Program-made: the position numbers and the translations under genes
Notes under the pieces: model-generated
The model's database searches: none
What the model was told of the DNA's origin: nothing
Seen by the model: the letters and a program-made list of their open reading frames with translations, nothing else
In this document: piece by piece, positions 33,665-41,819 of the stretch
How the letters are laid out: each line of letters begins with the position of its first letter
How positions within the stretch are numbered: position 1 is the first letter of the stretch
Assembly (NCBI RefSeq): GCF_025517535.1
Contig: NZ_JAOPKC010000010.1
Location: 1-64,000 of the forward strand
Length of the DNA: 64,000 bases
Direction: 5' to 3'
From: Halapricum hydrolyticum
Lineage (GTDB): Archaea > Halobacteriota > Halobacteria > Halobacteriales > Haloarculaceae

Positions 33665-34323
33665 GTGCGCGTCTCTCGAAGCGTTCCACCACTCTCCGGT
33701 TAGTCGTTGTTCTCTGTGACGGAACAAATCGCCATACAACGCCACTACGTACACACCAGGGGGACACACAGGTGTACTGTACGTATCGTACTATGCGTGA
33801 CCCCCGGTCTGTTCAACTCCAAAATATCGACGACAACCAAGATCGGCGCTTGTGAGCTTCAACAGAGAGTGATAGCACCGGGAAACCAGTCGTGAACACT
33901 ACGCTACCCACTCATTCTATACGCCTAAGGCTATGAGTCGTCTCTCCAGTCAATATCACAGTCTGCGTGGTCGCTGCGGATTATGACCGCTGTCATACGT
34001 TGGTACAACACGCGAAGAAAGCAGGACTGGCTCCAGAATAACGCAACACCGTTACTAACGATGTGATACAAGTCCTGTACTGCTTGATATCTGTATGCTC
34101 AGACGCTATTTTGCGGATTCGTTCTGGAAGGTGGTTTGCTCCCTGTCAAGTGTAGGAGTGAGAGTGTCGGATTCGATTTTCTGCTTGCGATTATCCCTTG
34201 AATGGGTCAAAGTCGAACGCTTCGCCCGGACGGGGCCAGGGTGGTTTTAGGCGATGTTCTTACCGAGTACAGCGAAACAGAGGAAATGGCGACCGACCTC
34301 AACTACATGGTTTGATTCTCGTG
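33652..34323. other. Intergenic stretch, no convincing gene
   Basis: About 670 bp between the membrane-protein operon and the integrase remnant. Short ORFs exist but have poor composition. Base composition shifts to more GC near 34200, where the sequence may be decayed coding DNA. I see no clear element. Confidence 0.35.
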
Positions 34324-34483
34324 TCATCTCGGGACGAGGTGGCTGTATATTTGGTCGGCAGTCTGTCGGTTCGCATGGCGTAACCGGAGTTGCACGTCCT
34401 CGAGGCGGCCGCCGTCGACCTGGATAATCCGGTAGGCGACCGAGTGGCGGAGGGTGTGAAGGGTGTGTCCCTGGGATCGCCGG
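34324..34483 (-). pseudogene. Tyrosine recombinase 3' remnant 1
   Basis: The minus strand reads HTLRHSVAYRIIQVDGGRLE, then LRLRHANRQTADQIYSHLVPR: the catalytic HxxR, the second His/Arg box and the Tyr of a tyrosine integrase C-terminus. Nothing upstream encodes the rest, because a lipoprotein gene takes its place. The last 46 bp are repeated at 34930-34975. Confidence 0.75.
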
Positions 34484-34975
34484 TTAGTAGATATGGACCT
34501 CAATTTCATAGTGATCGGGCGGGCCGTGTTCACGCTCATTATAATAGGTAGAATCCCAAACCCGGGTTTGCCCCGCTTCTATATCGGCTCGGATCTGAGT
34601 GAATGATTCCCCGAGTAGCGTATCATCGGAATCGAACCAGTCAATTCTAACCTGGAATTTTAGATCTCGATCAGTGAGGTTCGTCGCCTCGCCGGCAAGG
34701 TAGTGCAGTACATTGGCCTCGGTTTTGTGCTCAATGTTGGATAGTTCAATCCGTTTTTGATTGCTGGCTCCGCCGTTCGGTCCCGAGGCGCCATCCCCAT
34801 CGTCCGAGCACCCCGAAAGTGAAACCACGGCCGTAGCACCCACAACGCCAATCACCTGGCGTCGGGAAACTCGCTCAATTGTTGATTTATCTGTCATTGG
34901 TATATATTATTTCGACTCATCGAGGAATAAGGTGGCTGTATATTTGGTCGGTAGTTTATCGGTTCGTATGGCGTA
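34337..34975. repeat. 46-bp direct repeat flanking a lipoprotein gene
   Basis: 34337-34382 and 34930-34975 match at 42 of 46 positions (AGGTGGCTGTATATTTGGTC ... ATGGCGTA). Both are the 3' end of an integrase gene; the second copy has a TAA in frame where the first has Gln. They bracket the gene at 34484-34897. Confidence 0.8.
34484..34897 (-). CDS. Tat lipoprotein with FxLYD-like domain
   Basis: A 137-residue exported protein. The N-terminus has RRQVIGVVGATAVVSLSGCS: twin Arg, hydrophobic core and lipobox Cys near residue 30. The mature part (IELSNIEHKTEANVLHYLAG, then KFQVRIDWFDSDDTLLGES and DIEAGQTRVWD) matches the FxLYD beta-sandwich type common in haloarchaeal lipoproteins. It would sit on the outer face of the membrane. 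It is framed by two copies of an integrase 3' end, suggesting entry as a cassette. Confidence 0.75.
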   Translation of the reverse strand: MTDKSTIERVSRRQVIGVVGATAVVSLSGCSDDGDGASGPNGGASNQKRIELSNIEHKTEANVLHYLAGEATNLTDRDLKFQVRIDWFDSDDTLLGESFTQIRADIEAGQTRVWDSTYYNEREHGPPDHYEIEVHIY

Positions 34976-34984
34976 GTCGGTGTT

Positions 34985-35842
34985 TTACTCTATCTGTATG
35001 GTCCAATTCCCGTCAGAATTAACGTGCAAATACCCGATGCCGTCGAATGTGAAACTTGATTCGTATTCGCCCGGTCCGGCTTCCAGTAAGGGCATTGCAA
35101 AGTCCGCCCATGGTGCTTTCATCGGCCAGAGAGTAACGATGAAATCGCCTTCGGCGTCGTTTGTCGCGGTAATAACCCTGGTTCTTTCAATGTAGTACGG
35201 CCCAGTGACGGTTTGTCCGGTACCTGAAACGTCGATTGGCGGGGTATCCGCGTCGGCCCGGGTTGCTCGGGGTTGGCTGATCGTTATCTCCCAGTCACCT
35301 TGGCTTTCGATGTCGATGTGGTATGCGCCGGTTTCATCGACCACGTTTGCTCCTTCCCCGTTTTCGACGGGGCCAGAGTCGCCGTACAGTTGAGTGGTCC
35401 GTCCGGATTCGATGTTTCGGAGTGTGACTTGTATGTTGCTGAAGTCGTATTCAAGATTCGAGTACGTGACTTCAGCGACGACAAGCCCGCTGTGGATTTG
35501 CTGGTTCCGGATTACTTTCGTCCCGGTCCCCGAGTAGATTTTCGGCTCAATATCGATTGGTGTCGTGGTCGTCTCGGTCTCAGTCTCGGTCTCGGTCTCG
35601 GTCTCAGTCTCGGTCTCGGTCTCAGTCTCGGTCTCGGTCTCAGTCTCGGTCGTGGTCTTTTCACCCTCTGTCTCGGTCGTGGTCTTTTCACCCTCTGTCT
35701 CGGTCGTGGTCCTTTCACCCTCTGTCTCGGTCGTGGTCGTCTCACTGTCTGTTGTCGTTCTACCAATGTCCCCCTCCGAACATCCGGTGAGAGCTGCCGC
35801 GCCAATCCAAGCCCCAGCCACAATAAATCTTCGACGATCCAT
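34985..35842 (-). CDS. Tat lipoprotein with Thr-Glu repeat stalk
   Basis: A 285-residue exported protein: MDRRRFIVAGAWIGAAALTG then Cys gives a Tat signal and lipobox. Residues ~30-95 are a Thr/Glu stalk, first as TTTETEGEK-type units and then a long pure TE run; the stalk is probably extended and O-glycosylated. The rest is beta-rich (SGLVVAEVTYSNLEYDFSNI; SQGDWEITISQP; LHVNSDGNWTIQIE) and resembles secreted haloarchaeal domains of unknown function. An integrase 3' repeat lies 10 bp after its stop. Confidence 0.72.
   Translation of the reverse strand: MDRRRFIVAGAWIGAAALTGCSEGDIGRTTTDSETTTTETEGERTTTETEGEKTTTETEGEKTTTETETETETETETETETETETETETETTTTPIDIEPKIYSGTGTKVIRNQQIHSGLVVAEVTYSNLEYDFSNIQVTLRNIESGRTTQLYGDSGPVENGEGANVVDETGAYHIDIESQGDWEITISQPRATRADADTPPIDVSGTGQTVTGPYYIERTRVITATNDAEGDFIVTLWPMKAPWADFAMPLLEAGPGEYESSFTFDGIGYLHVNSDGNWTIQIE
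35565..35745. repeat. GAGACC/GAGACT microsatellite coding the Thr-Glu stalk
   Basis: On the plus strand, tandem GGTCTCGGTCTCAGTCTC-type units run from about 35570 to 35655, then three longer units with TTTTCACCCTCTGTCTCGGT near 35658, 35688 and 35715. Such arrays change length easily, so stalk length is likely variable between strains. Confidence 0.8.
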
Positions 35843-36195
35843 ATGGAGTATACATATATAATCATAGTTAGTAATGGAGGCAGTACCGGCGCGACATATT
35901 CAAGTCACTAGGATGTCCCCGACTGACTCCTCGGTGCAAACGCTCATTGGCTTGCCTGCCTTGCAAACCGAATGAACGAAGCGCACGCTTCGGTTCTAGA
36001 TATCGCTCTACACACGTCGTCTGGGGGTGCGAGACTCGCGCCCTCCATCTTGTACGGGCGCTATTGATCTCCCTATTCTCTGTCAAAATCACTGTGACCG
36101 ACTTAGAGAGTGTATTGAGCGAATCGCTGGGTAATCTTTTCAAGCCCCGTAAACCGTGAACGGGATTTATTGTATAAGCTGTAGGATATTCAACT
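35843..36195. other. Intergenic stretch, possibly decayed coding DNA
   Basis: About 350 bp between a lipoprotein gene and the zinc-ribbon membrane protein gene. The composition (35940-36150) is more GC-rich than the flanks and open in two frames, as in decayed genes, but I cannot name a source. AT-rich DNA at 36160-36190 likely holds the promoter for the next gene. Confidence 0.35.
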
Positions 36196-36768
36196 ATGGT
36201 CCCATATTGCCCCTCCTGCGGCGAAGAACTGGCTGAAGACGCATCATTCTGTAGCAATTGTGGCGCCGAAATAGAAGACGCATCCAGTTCGACAGAGGAA
36301 TTCGAAGCGCAGAGTGGCAGCATTGAGCCAGACGACGATGTAGAAGGGTGGAAACAATATCTGCCTCAATCATGGCGAATCGGGATAACTGGAGTCGTAT
36401 TCGGATTGCTAATTGGATTCCTCGTCGCATGGGCGCTCGCCGAGATCGGTGGGAGTGGGATTGGATTCCTCATCGGTTTAATTGGTGGGACATTGTACCT
36501 CTGGCAAAAGCGAACGGCAACAGGCGCGATCGGGAGCGGACTCTACGTGTCAGCACTCATCATGATTCTGGTCCCGATTCTTTTTTATGGCGGAATGCTC
36601 GCGAACGTGGACGAAGATCCCCAAACCGCTGAGGAGGTCGGGATGGCTATTGGGGGTGTAATGGGGCTTGTGATTTGGGGGTTCGTGTTTTTCCTCCTTG
36701 CGATCGTGGTAGCGGCAATTGGATACTTTTTCAAGAAACGTGAAAAGAAAAAATTGAACGCGGCATGA
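36196..36768 (+). CDS. Zinc-ribbon multi-pass membrane protein
   Basis: A 190-residue protein: N-terminal zinc ribbon CPSCGEEL ... CSNCGAEI, an acidic linker, then about four membrane helices (ITGVVFGLLIGFLVAWAL; GFLIGLIGGTLYLW; GLYVSALIMILVPILFYGG; GLVIWGFVFFLLAIVVAAIG) and a basic tail KKREKKK. Proteins of this build are frequent in haloarchaea with unknown function. An AT-rich stretch directly upstream is the likely promoter. It is on the opposite strand to the surrounding lipoproteins. Confidence 0.72.
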   Translation: MVPYCPSCGEELAEDASFCSNCGAEIEDASSSTEEFEAQSGSIEPDDDVEGWKQYLPQSWRIGITGVVFGLLIGFLVAWALAEIGGSGIGFLIGLIGGTLYLWQKRTATGAIGSGLYVSALIMILVPILFYGGMLANVDEDPQTAEEVGMAIGGVMGLVIWGFVFFLLAIVVAAIGYFFKKREKKKLNAA

Positions 36769-36917
36769 TACGAGTGGGAAACTGGAGCTTCTGCGTTGAT
36801 GTATCAGCTGTACTGGCCGATTCTATCGACAGAGCTGACTCCGGCGGTGTGCGAGATACGCGCTATCTATCTTGCACGCCAATAAGTACCAATGGAACGT
36901 AAATAACACCAAGAGCC

Positions 36918-37328
36918 TTAGGCGAACACATCCGCCAGTCCTTCAACGTCTGCCGGTGTCGTCACAACCCCACTGTGCTGGTCTTTGTTCCTGGGTGAGC
37001 CTTTGATCGACAACGTACCGAGCGGCAGCGTGGCGCAAATCCCCTCGATACGCTCTTGGCTATCCGAGCGTAGCACTTCCGAGGGTTCCTGCACCCTCTT
37101 GTTCCGTCCTTCGGGGACACCGAGATACAACCACTCGATTTCCGCGTATGCGTGTTCCAGCAATGACCGGACCATTGTGGGGCTATACGTGGTAATCTGG
37201 AATCGGTCGGCGTCTCCAAAGCATTGCATCGTCGTTTCCTGTTCGTGCCGCGAAAGTGCAGCGTCCACACGGTCAACCAACTGCTGCCGTGTTCGCATTT
37301 CGTCGTCGCTGGCTGTCTGCCGTCCCAT
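36918..37328 (-). CDS. 136-residue hypothetical protein
   Basis: Charged, mostly helical first half (DDEMRTRQQLVDRVDAALSR), then RFQITTYSPTMVRSLLEHAY and EIEWLYLGVPEGRNKRVQEP, and a C-terminus with LPLGTLSIKGSPRNKD. No membrane helix, no known motif; I do not recognise the family. It lies 50 bp from an integrase remnant on the same strand. Confidence 0.5.
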   Translation of the reverse strand: MGRQTASDDEMRTRQQLVDRVDAALSRHEQETTMQCFGDADRFQITTYSPTMVRSLLEHAYAEIEWLYLGVPEGRNKRVQEPSEVLRSDSQERIEGICATLPLGTLSIKGSPRNKDQHSGVVTTPADVEGLADVFA

Positions 37329-37378
37329 ATCCTTGGATACGGTAGATATTCAAATAGAACGACAGGGCCAGGGGGATT

Positions 37379-37828
37379 TCAGGCGAAACTCACACCCTCG
37401 AAGGCGTCGTTTATCACTTGCTCAGAGGGTGCATTCAGATACGGTTCAATCGCCTGCCAGCTATCCCAGCCACTTACTGCCATCACCACACGCGGGTTCA
37501 TACTCTCGTCAACCAGCAACCGCTGTGCATACTGCCTGCGTAGGTCGTGGCTTGAGACATACTGGTAATCCTCTTCGCCGGTCGCTTCGGCTGTGCGTTC
37601 TGCCACGCGCTTCACAACGGCTCTGACGCCACTCTCAGACAGGTCTATGAACGGATCAGACGAGCGTAGATCGTTCGCCTGTTGGTATTGGTGTAGATCC
37701 CGCTCGGTTGACGGTAACAAGTAAGCGTCCCGTGGCTTGCCACCGTTACCTGTCGTATCTTTGCCTTCCGGCACGCGCAGGCGGTAGTGTTCTCCGTCGT
37801 CTGTTCGTTTGATGTGCTGCGGCTGTAT
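37379..37828 (-). pseudogene. Tyrosine recombinase 3' remnant 3
   Basis: The open frame runs from just after an in-frame TAG (37829-37831). It encodes the second half of an integrase: HYRLRVPEGKDTTGNG, AYLLPSTERDLHQYQ, the HDLRRQYAQRLLVDE box and WDSWQAIEPYLN with the likely nucleophile Tyr. The N-terminal half, including the first catalytic Arg, is missing. Sequence differs clearly from remnant 1 and from the intact integrase, so it is a third lineage. A GTG at 37774 could still start a 131-residue product. Confidence 0.75.
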
Positions 37829-37902
37829 CTATGGTATCTTGGAGGCACGAAGACCCGGTCTAATTAAAGCGAACGGGGATAAGCGAGGGCCAGAGTACAA
37901 AA

Positions 37903-38745
37903 TCACTCAGTCGAAATAGAAACGCCAAGTTCATCTTCGATTACGGACCGACGAACAACAGTATAATTTTGACTTTCATTATAGTATTCGTCGCCGTCTG
38001 AAATATATTGATCAGCAGACTCACCCTGCGCTAACAACCGTGCTGCAATCTCGTACTGCCGATTAGCACTTGCCATCAGATCCATCGCGCGCTCAGCGTC
38101 GCTGAAGTAGGACAGAATATCTGTATATCCAAACTCACTCGCACGATCATATGCATTGTTAAATAAGACAGCGGATCCATCATATTGGCCGAATGCGGTT
38201 GCGAACGACTCTGCTGCTAAAATATAGTCCTCATTAACAAAGTTATCATAGCCATTGTTATACGACGAGACAGCAGCATTTTGGAGAGTGATTCCATATC
38301 CGTAGAACCAAATCACGAGTCTTTTCTTTTGGTCTTCAGTAGTAGTCTTTTGGGTCGTCAGTGATTCTTCGAGATTCTGTACGGACTGATTTCTCGATTC
38401 AAGTACTGACTCAAGATCCTGTATCGTCTGGTTCTTCGAATTAAGAGCGGACTGGACCGCCGTTAATTCACTCTCCAAGTCCCCAACTTGCTCCTCATAC
38501 TCTGTAATCGTCTGCCGGGCGGCTGCCAAATCATCTTCACTTGCGTTTAATTCTGAACGGGCGTCTGCAAGCGATCCCTTCGCCTGACTCAGCTCATTTT
38601 CAACCTCAGTCAATTGCGACTGCGCAGCTGAAAGTCGCTGCTGAACAGTCTTGTATTCATTTTGGCTTGGTCCGTCAGAATTGCATCCGGCAATCGTTGT
38701 ACCAAGCACTGTAGCCCCGGACAGTAAGAATGATCGTCTGTCCAT
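37903..38745 (-). CDS. Tat lipoprotein with coiled coil
   Basis: A 280-residue protein: MDRRSFLLSGATVLGTTIAG then Cys is a Tat signal with lipobox. Residues ~35-140 form a long heptad coiled coil (QQRLSAAQSQLTEVENELSQ; DLESELTAVQSALNSKNQTI). The C-terminal ~130 residues are helical (VSSYNNGYDNFVNEDYILAA; YTDILSYFSDAERAMDLMAS), similar to four-helix or TPR-like bundles. Codon use is AT-rich against the chromosome. A truncated integrase lies immediately downstream. Confidence 0.75.
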   Translation of the reverse strand: MDRRSFLLSGATVLGTTIAGCNSDGPSQNEYKTVQQRLSAAQSQLTEVENELSQAKGSLADARSELNASEDDLAAARQTITEYEEQVGDLESELTAVQSALNSKNQTIQDLESVLESRNQSVQNLEESLTTQKTTTEDQKKRLVIWFYGYGITLQNAAVSSYNNGYDNFVNEDYILAAESFATAFGQYDGSAVLFNNAYDRASEFGYTDILSYFSDAERAMDLMASANRQYEIAARLLAQGESADQYISDGDEYYNESQNYTVVRRSVIEDELGVSISTE

Positions 38746-38979
38746 ATATGAACACAGACTCGTTTGACAATAAAACTAATCCAGACACGAAGACGGTATC
38801 CAAACGGACAAGAGAAAATAGCCAGACAGGAGTCTTTCGGACAATGACTGACATCGTAGATTAGCCATTCTCGCGCCGAAACACGGGTGGTAGCGTAGTT
38901 CTCCCAGGACTAGGTTTCGGTGGAGGTCGTCAGAGGAAGGGGGGAGAGCACACAGGATACCGTCTAATCGGTCAATGCG

Positions 38980-40311
38980 CTATTCGTCTTCGGCCAGCAT
39001 TTCCAGCTTGTTCATCAAATCGGCGGCTAGTTTCGGATCGTCGTTCACTGCCTGTGCTATCTTATCGGCGTCCTTGTACTCTTCGAGGGTGTCTGCCTCT
39101 TCTTTCGCTTCACGGGTTTGCTCTTCTATCTGGTCCTGTGCCTGTTTCGCGTCCGGTGCAACGACAGTCCCACACGACGGACAGGCTTTGTCTGACGGGT
39201 CTAATTCGTTCAGACAGTCGGGATTCGGGCATTCACGGCGTCCAACTGCCGGGGTATCGTCAGGCTCACGGCGTCCCATAGCTACCTCGGCGTCAGCGAT
39301 GTAATCTTCATCCGTCAAGTGCTGATACGTCGTTTCCATCACTGTCGAGTCGCTTGAATGGCCAATGAGGAATTTGATAGTCGAATCATCCATGTTGTAA
39401 TCCCGCTTGCACATCGTCACGAACGAATGGCGGAAGTTGTGGGGATTCACTGGCTTGTCAACCCCGGCTTTCTCGCCTATCTTCCGTAATCGCTGCCGGA
39501 TCGTCTGTTGAGCCATTTGTTCGCCCGGCGTAGCCTTGTTGTTGTTCACAGTCGCGGTTATCAGGTAGTCCTCGGGGTTCCCGGTCGGGTGAAAGTCAAG
39601 CCAGTTCTTGACCGGGCCAGCAGCACCCAACAACGGACGCTTCTTACCGACTTTATCGGCTCCCTTGAGTCCGTTGGCGTCTGTGTTCAACCAGTAAACG
39701 CCTTCTTTCACATCCACGTCTTTCACTCGAAGTGTCTGAATCGCCCGGACGCGCTGGCCAGTGTTCAAGAGTAGTTCAAACAGGGCTTCGTCACGCGGGT
39801 TATCAATCACATCACGCATTGCCTCGATATCGGAATTGTCGAACATATCCCGTTCATCAACCGACTGGCTCCCCTTCGGTGGCTGGCTCACGGGAATGTC
39901 GTCAGCATCAAGATCCATCTTGTGGTGGCGAATAAACGCCTTCGCTGCACTCTGGAACTGTACCATTGTGCCCGTCGCAAACCCGTCGTCTTTCACATCG
40001 GGGTGTTTTCCGTTCGCAAACTGGCTTAGAAGCCGTTGTAACTCCCGCTGCGTGATTGTCTGAAACTCACCGTCATATGCCTCAGCCAGTCGCCGGAGCC
40101 GCGTGGTATAGTTCTCAGTGGTCGCTTCGGACTTAGTACCGATAGGGGATGTGTGGCGTAGGTCGCTTTCGTCAATCCCGAAGCTCATTTGCAGGATGTG
40201 TTTTTTCTCGCGGTTCGTAAGTTGCTTCGAGTCAAGGATTTTCGACCGGCGGCGTTCCAACCGGGTACGATAGCTATCAGACCGGGCCATATTGATACCA
40301 CTATAGCCCAT
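38980..40311 (-). CDS. Tyrosine integrase with C-terminal zinc ribbon
   Basis: A 443-residue site-specific recombinase. SAM-like N-terminal domain (TENYTTRLRRLAEAYDGEF), catalytic Arg in LLNTGQRVRAIQTLRV, then HNFRHSFVTMCK (HxxR), IGHSSDSTVMETTYQHL (His and nucleophile Tyr). After this comes an added zinc ribbon CPNPDCLNEL ... CPSCGT and a charged helical tail. It ends up 38 bp from attR, so it is the integrase of the element. The Met at 40290 (MARSDSYRT) is an alternative start. Confidence 0.92.
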   Translation of the reverse strand: MGYSGINMARSDSYRTRLERRRSKILDSKQLTNREKKHILQMSFGIDESDLRHTSPIGTKSEATTENYTTRLRRLAEAYDGEFQTITQRELQRLLSQFANGKHPDVKDDGFATGTMVQFQSAAKAFIRHHKMDLDADDIPVSQPPKGSQSVDERDMFDNSDIEAMRDVIDNPRDEALFELLLNTGQRVRAIQTLRVKDVDVKEGVYWLNTDANGLKGADKVGKKRPLLGAAGPVKNWLDFHPTGNPEDYLITATVNNNKATPGEQMAQQTIRQRLRKIGEKAGVDKPVNPHNFRHSFVTMCKRDYNMDDSTIKFLIGHSSDSTVMETTYQHLTDEDYIADAEVAMGRREPDDTPAVGRRECPNPDCLNELDPSDKACPSCGTVVAPDAKQAQDQIEEQTREAKEEADTLEEYKDADKIAQAVNDDPKLAADLMNKLEMLAEDE

Positions 40312-40348
40312 CCACTTGAATCTACTTACCCAAGTGAACCATATCGAA

Positions 40349-40380
40349 AAGTGCGGCTACACAGAGTGGAACTGAGCGGT
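40349..40380 (+). repeat. attR: displaced rps27ae 3' end
   Basis: AAGTGCGGCTACACAGAGTG and onward reads K-C-G-Y-T-E-W-N and TGA, the expected end of haloarchaeal eS31 but with no gene body before it. It matches attL (23947-23978) over 32 bp with five mismatches; 15 bp are identical. Confidence 0.85.
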
Positions 40381-40498
40381 TCCTGAACTCGGGATCGCCC
40401 GGGACGGCCTGATTCTTCGATGGGATGCACCCGCAAGACGCAACGATAGCAGCCGCTACAGACCAAGATCCTGTATCGCGATGAGGGCATGACAGCTG

Positions 40499-41674
40499 TC
40501 ACTGCCGGTCGTTCTCTGTCAACGTTTCGTGGATGCCGAGCACCAGAGCGGGCACGACGAGCATGAAGAGGTGCTCTTCGATGGGGATTCCCAGAAGATC
40601 GACTCCCGTGTGCAGCCTGATGGCGAACACGCCGACTTCGAGCGTGTACCAGTCCCAGAGATACGCGATGGGGTACAGGACTGCGATGGTCCGGGCCGCT
40701 TGGGCCAGTGCGTCGGCACGGACCAGCAGCGCGAGCGCCACGCTGCCGAAGAGGACCTCGGTCGCGAGGTACGTGTACGGTCCCAGCACACTGATGTCGA
40801 TGGGGGGCGGGCCGGCGAACGGCCGATACCACAGTGCGACGAGCAGCAACGCGAGGAGGACGTACGCGCCACGGACCAGCAGCATCGTCGCCACCCGCGG
40901 CCCGGCGCGTCGGCTGATCGCCGCGACGGCACCGAACGCGAACGCTGCCAGGACGGTCCCGGTGGGGAACACGCCGACTGCCGCCAGGGCGACCAGCAGG
41001 CCGGCACCTGCCGCCAGCAGTGCGTACGCCACCTGACGGGCGCGGACCGGCCCGAGAACGACCGCGACGGTCCGCTTGTCGATCGAACGGTCGTACGCCA
41101 GGTCCTGCGCGTCGTCGATCACTTTGATGCCCAACAGAACCACGACCAGCACGCTTGCCAGCCCGAAGACGGTCGGTCCGAACGGGGCCCCCTGGGCGAC
41201 GTGGCCGCCGAGCAGTGCGAGTCCGATCCCGGCAGGATACCCGCCTGTCGCCGAGATGGGGCCGGTGTCCAGCTGGGGTGCGTGGAAGTATCCAAGCGCC
41301 CAGGTCGGCGCTGTCAGCGCGACGGCTACGAGTCCGGCCGTCGACCACAGTCCCGCGATAGCGGCCGCAAACACCGCGCTGGCACCGACCAGTGCGACAC
41401 GACAGCCCGTCACCGAGAGCGGGTGGTCGTCGTCCTCGCCGCGGACGAAGAAATCGACGTAGCCGTCCTTGACATGGGCCGTGTAGACGGCCGCGAAGAT
41501 CGCCAGCGCGTGCAGCGCGGCGACGGTCGGCGCGAACGTACCCGTCGACCGGGCAGCGAGAAGTGACCCCGTCAGCGAAACCGCGACAGGCGGCAGCATA
41601 AACACCGGGTGGACCTGCGACGCCAGCGCCCTGATCGCGGGGACGATTCCGGTCTGGTGGCGGGCGATTGCCAT
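40499..41674 (-). CDS. UbiA prenyltransferase fused to a lycopene-cyclase-type domain
   Basis: A 391-residue polytopic protein. The first ~280 residues are UbiA-like, with two Asp-rich motifs: KDGYVDFFVRGEDDD and IDDAQDLAYDRSIDK. The C-terminal ~100 residues (YPIAYLWDWYTLEVGVFAIR; GVDLLGIPIEEHLFMLVVPA) match one repeat of the CarR-type lycopene cyclase, including the PIEEHLF motif. UbiA enzymes act in haloarchaeal lycopene elongation and menaquinone and ether-lipid synthesis. The fusion suggests one carotenoid-linked membrane enzyme. Met at 41674 chosen as it precedes the first helix. Confidence 0.8.
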   Translation of the reverse strand: MAIARHQTGIVPAIRALASQVHPVFMLPPVAVSLTGSLLAARSTGTFAPTVAALHALAIFAAVYTAHVKDGYVDFFVRGEDDDHPLSVTGCRVALVGASAVFAAAIAGLWSTAGLVAVALTAPTWALGYFHAPQLDTGPISATGGYPAGIGLALLGGHVAQGAPFGPTVFGLASVLVVVLLGIKVIDDAQDLAYDRSIDKRTVAVVLGPVRARQVAYALLAAGAGLLVALAAVGVFPTGTVLAAFAFGAVAAISRRAGPRVATMLLVRGAYVLLALLLVALWYRPFAGPPPIDISVLGPYTYLATEVLFGSVALALLVRADALAQAARTIAVLYPIAYLWDWYTLEVGVFAIRLHTGVDLLGIPIEEHLFMLVVPALVLGIHETLTENDRQ

Positions 41675-41819
41675 AGACGTGTCTTGGTATCTAATCACAA
41701 AGTCTGTGTGACGTTCCCAAATGTTGCTGGCACGCACCCAGCAGCGGCCTCGGCCTCGGCCTCGGAGTACCCTGCCGATCATGCGAGCGTTTTTGAGCGT
41801 CGCCGACGAACTGGCGAGC

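Larger units (their letters stand above)
23947..40363. mobile_element. Integrated element of about 16.4 kb in rps27ae
   Basis: Bounded by two copies of the rps27ae 3' end. It carries a tyrosine integrase next to attR, a primase-polymerase/helicase replication protein, strings of overlapping small genes, zinc-finger and ribbon-helix-helix proteins, lipoproteins and integrase remnants. The DNA is visibly more AT-rich than both flanks. I see no capsid, portal, terminase or spike gene, and no conjugation ATPase, so it looks like a replicating plasmid-like integrative element rather than a tailed provirus. A pleomorphic virus relative cannot be fully excluded. Confidence 0.85.

Noticed and set aside
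33707..33895. 62-residue ORF after the tail-anchored protein gene
   Set aside because: Atypical composition for this genome and no promoter or overlap support.
23947..40363. Tailed-virus provirus interpretation
   Set aside because: No terminase, portal, major capsid or tail genes are visible among the ORFs of the element.
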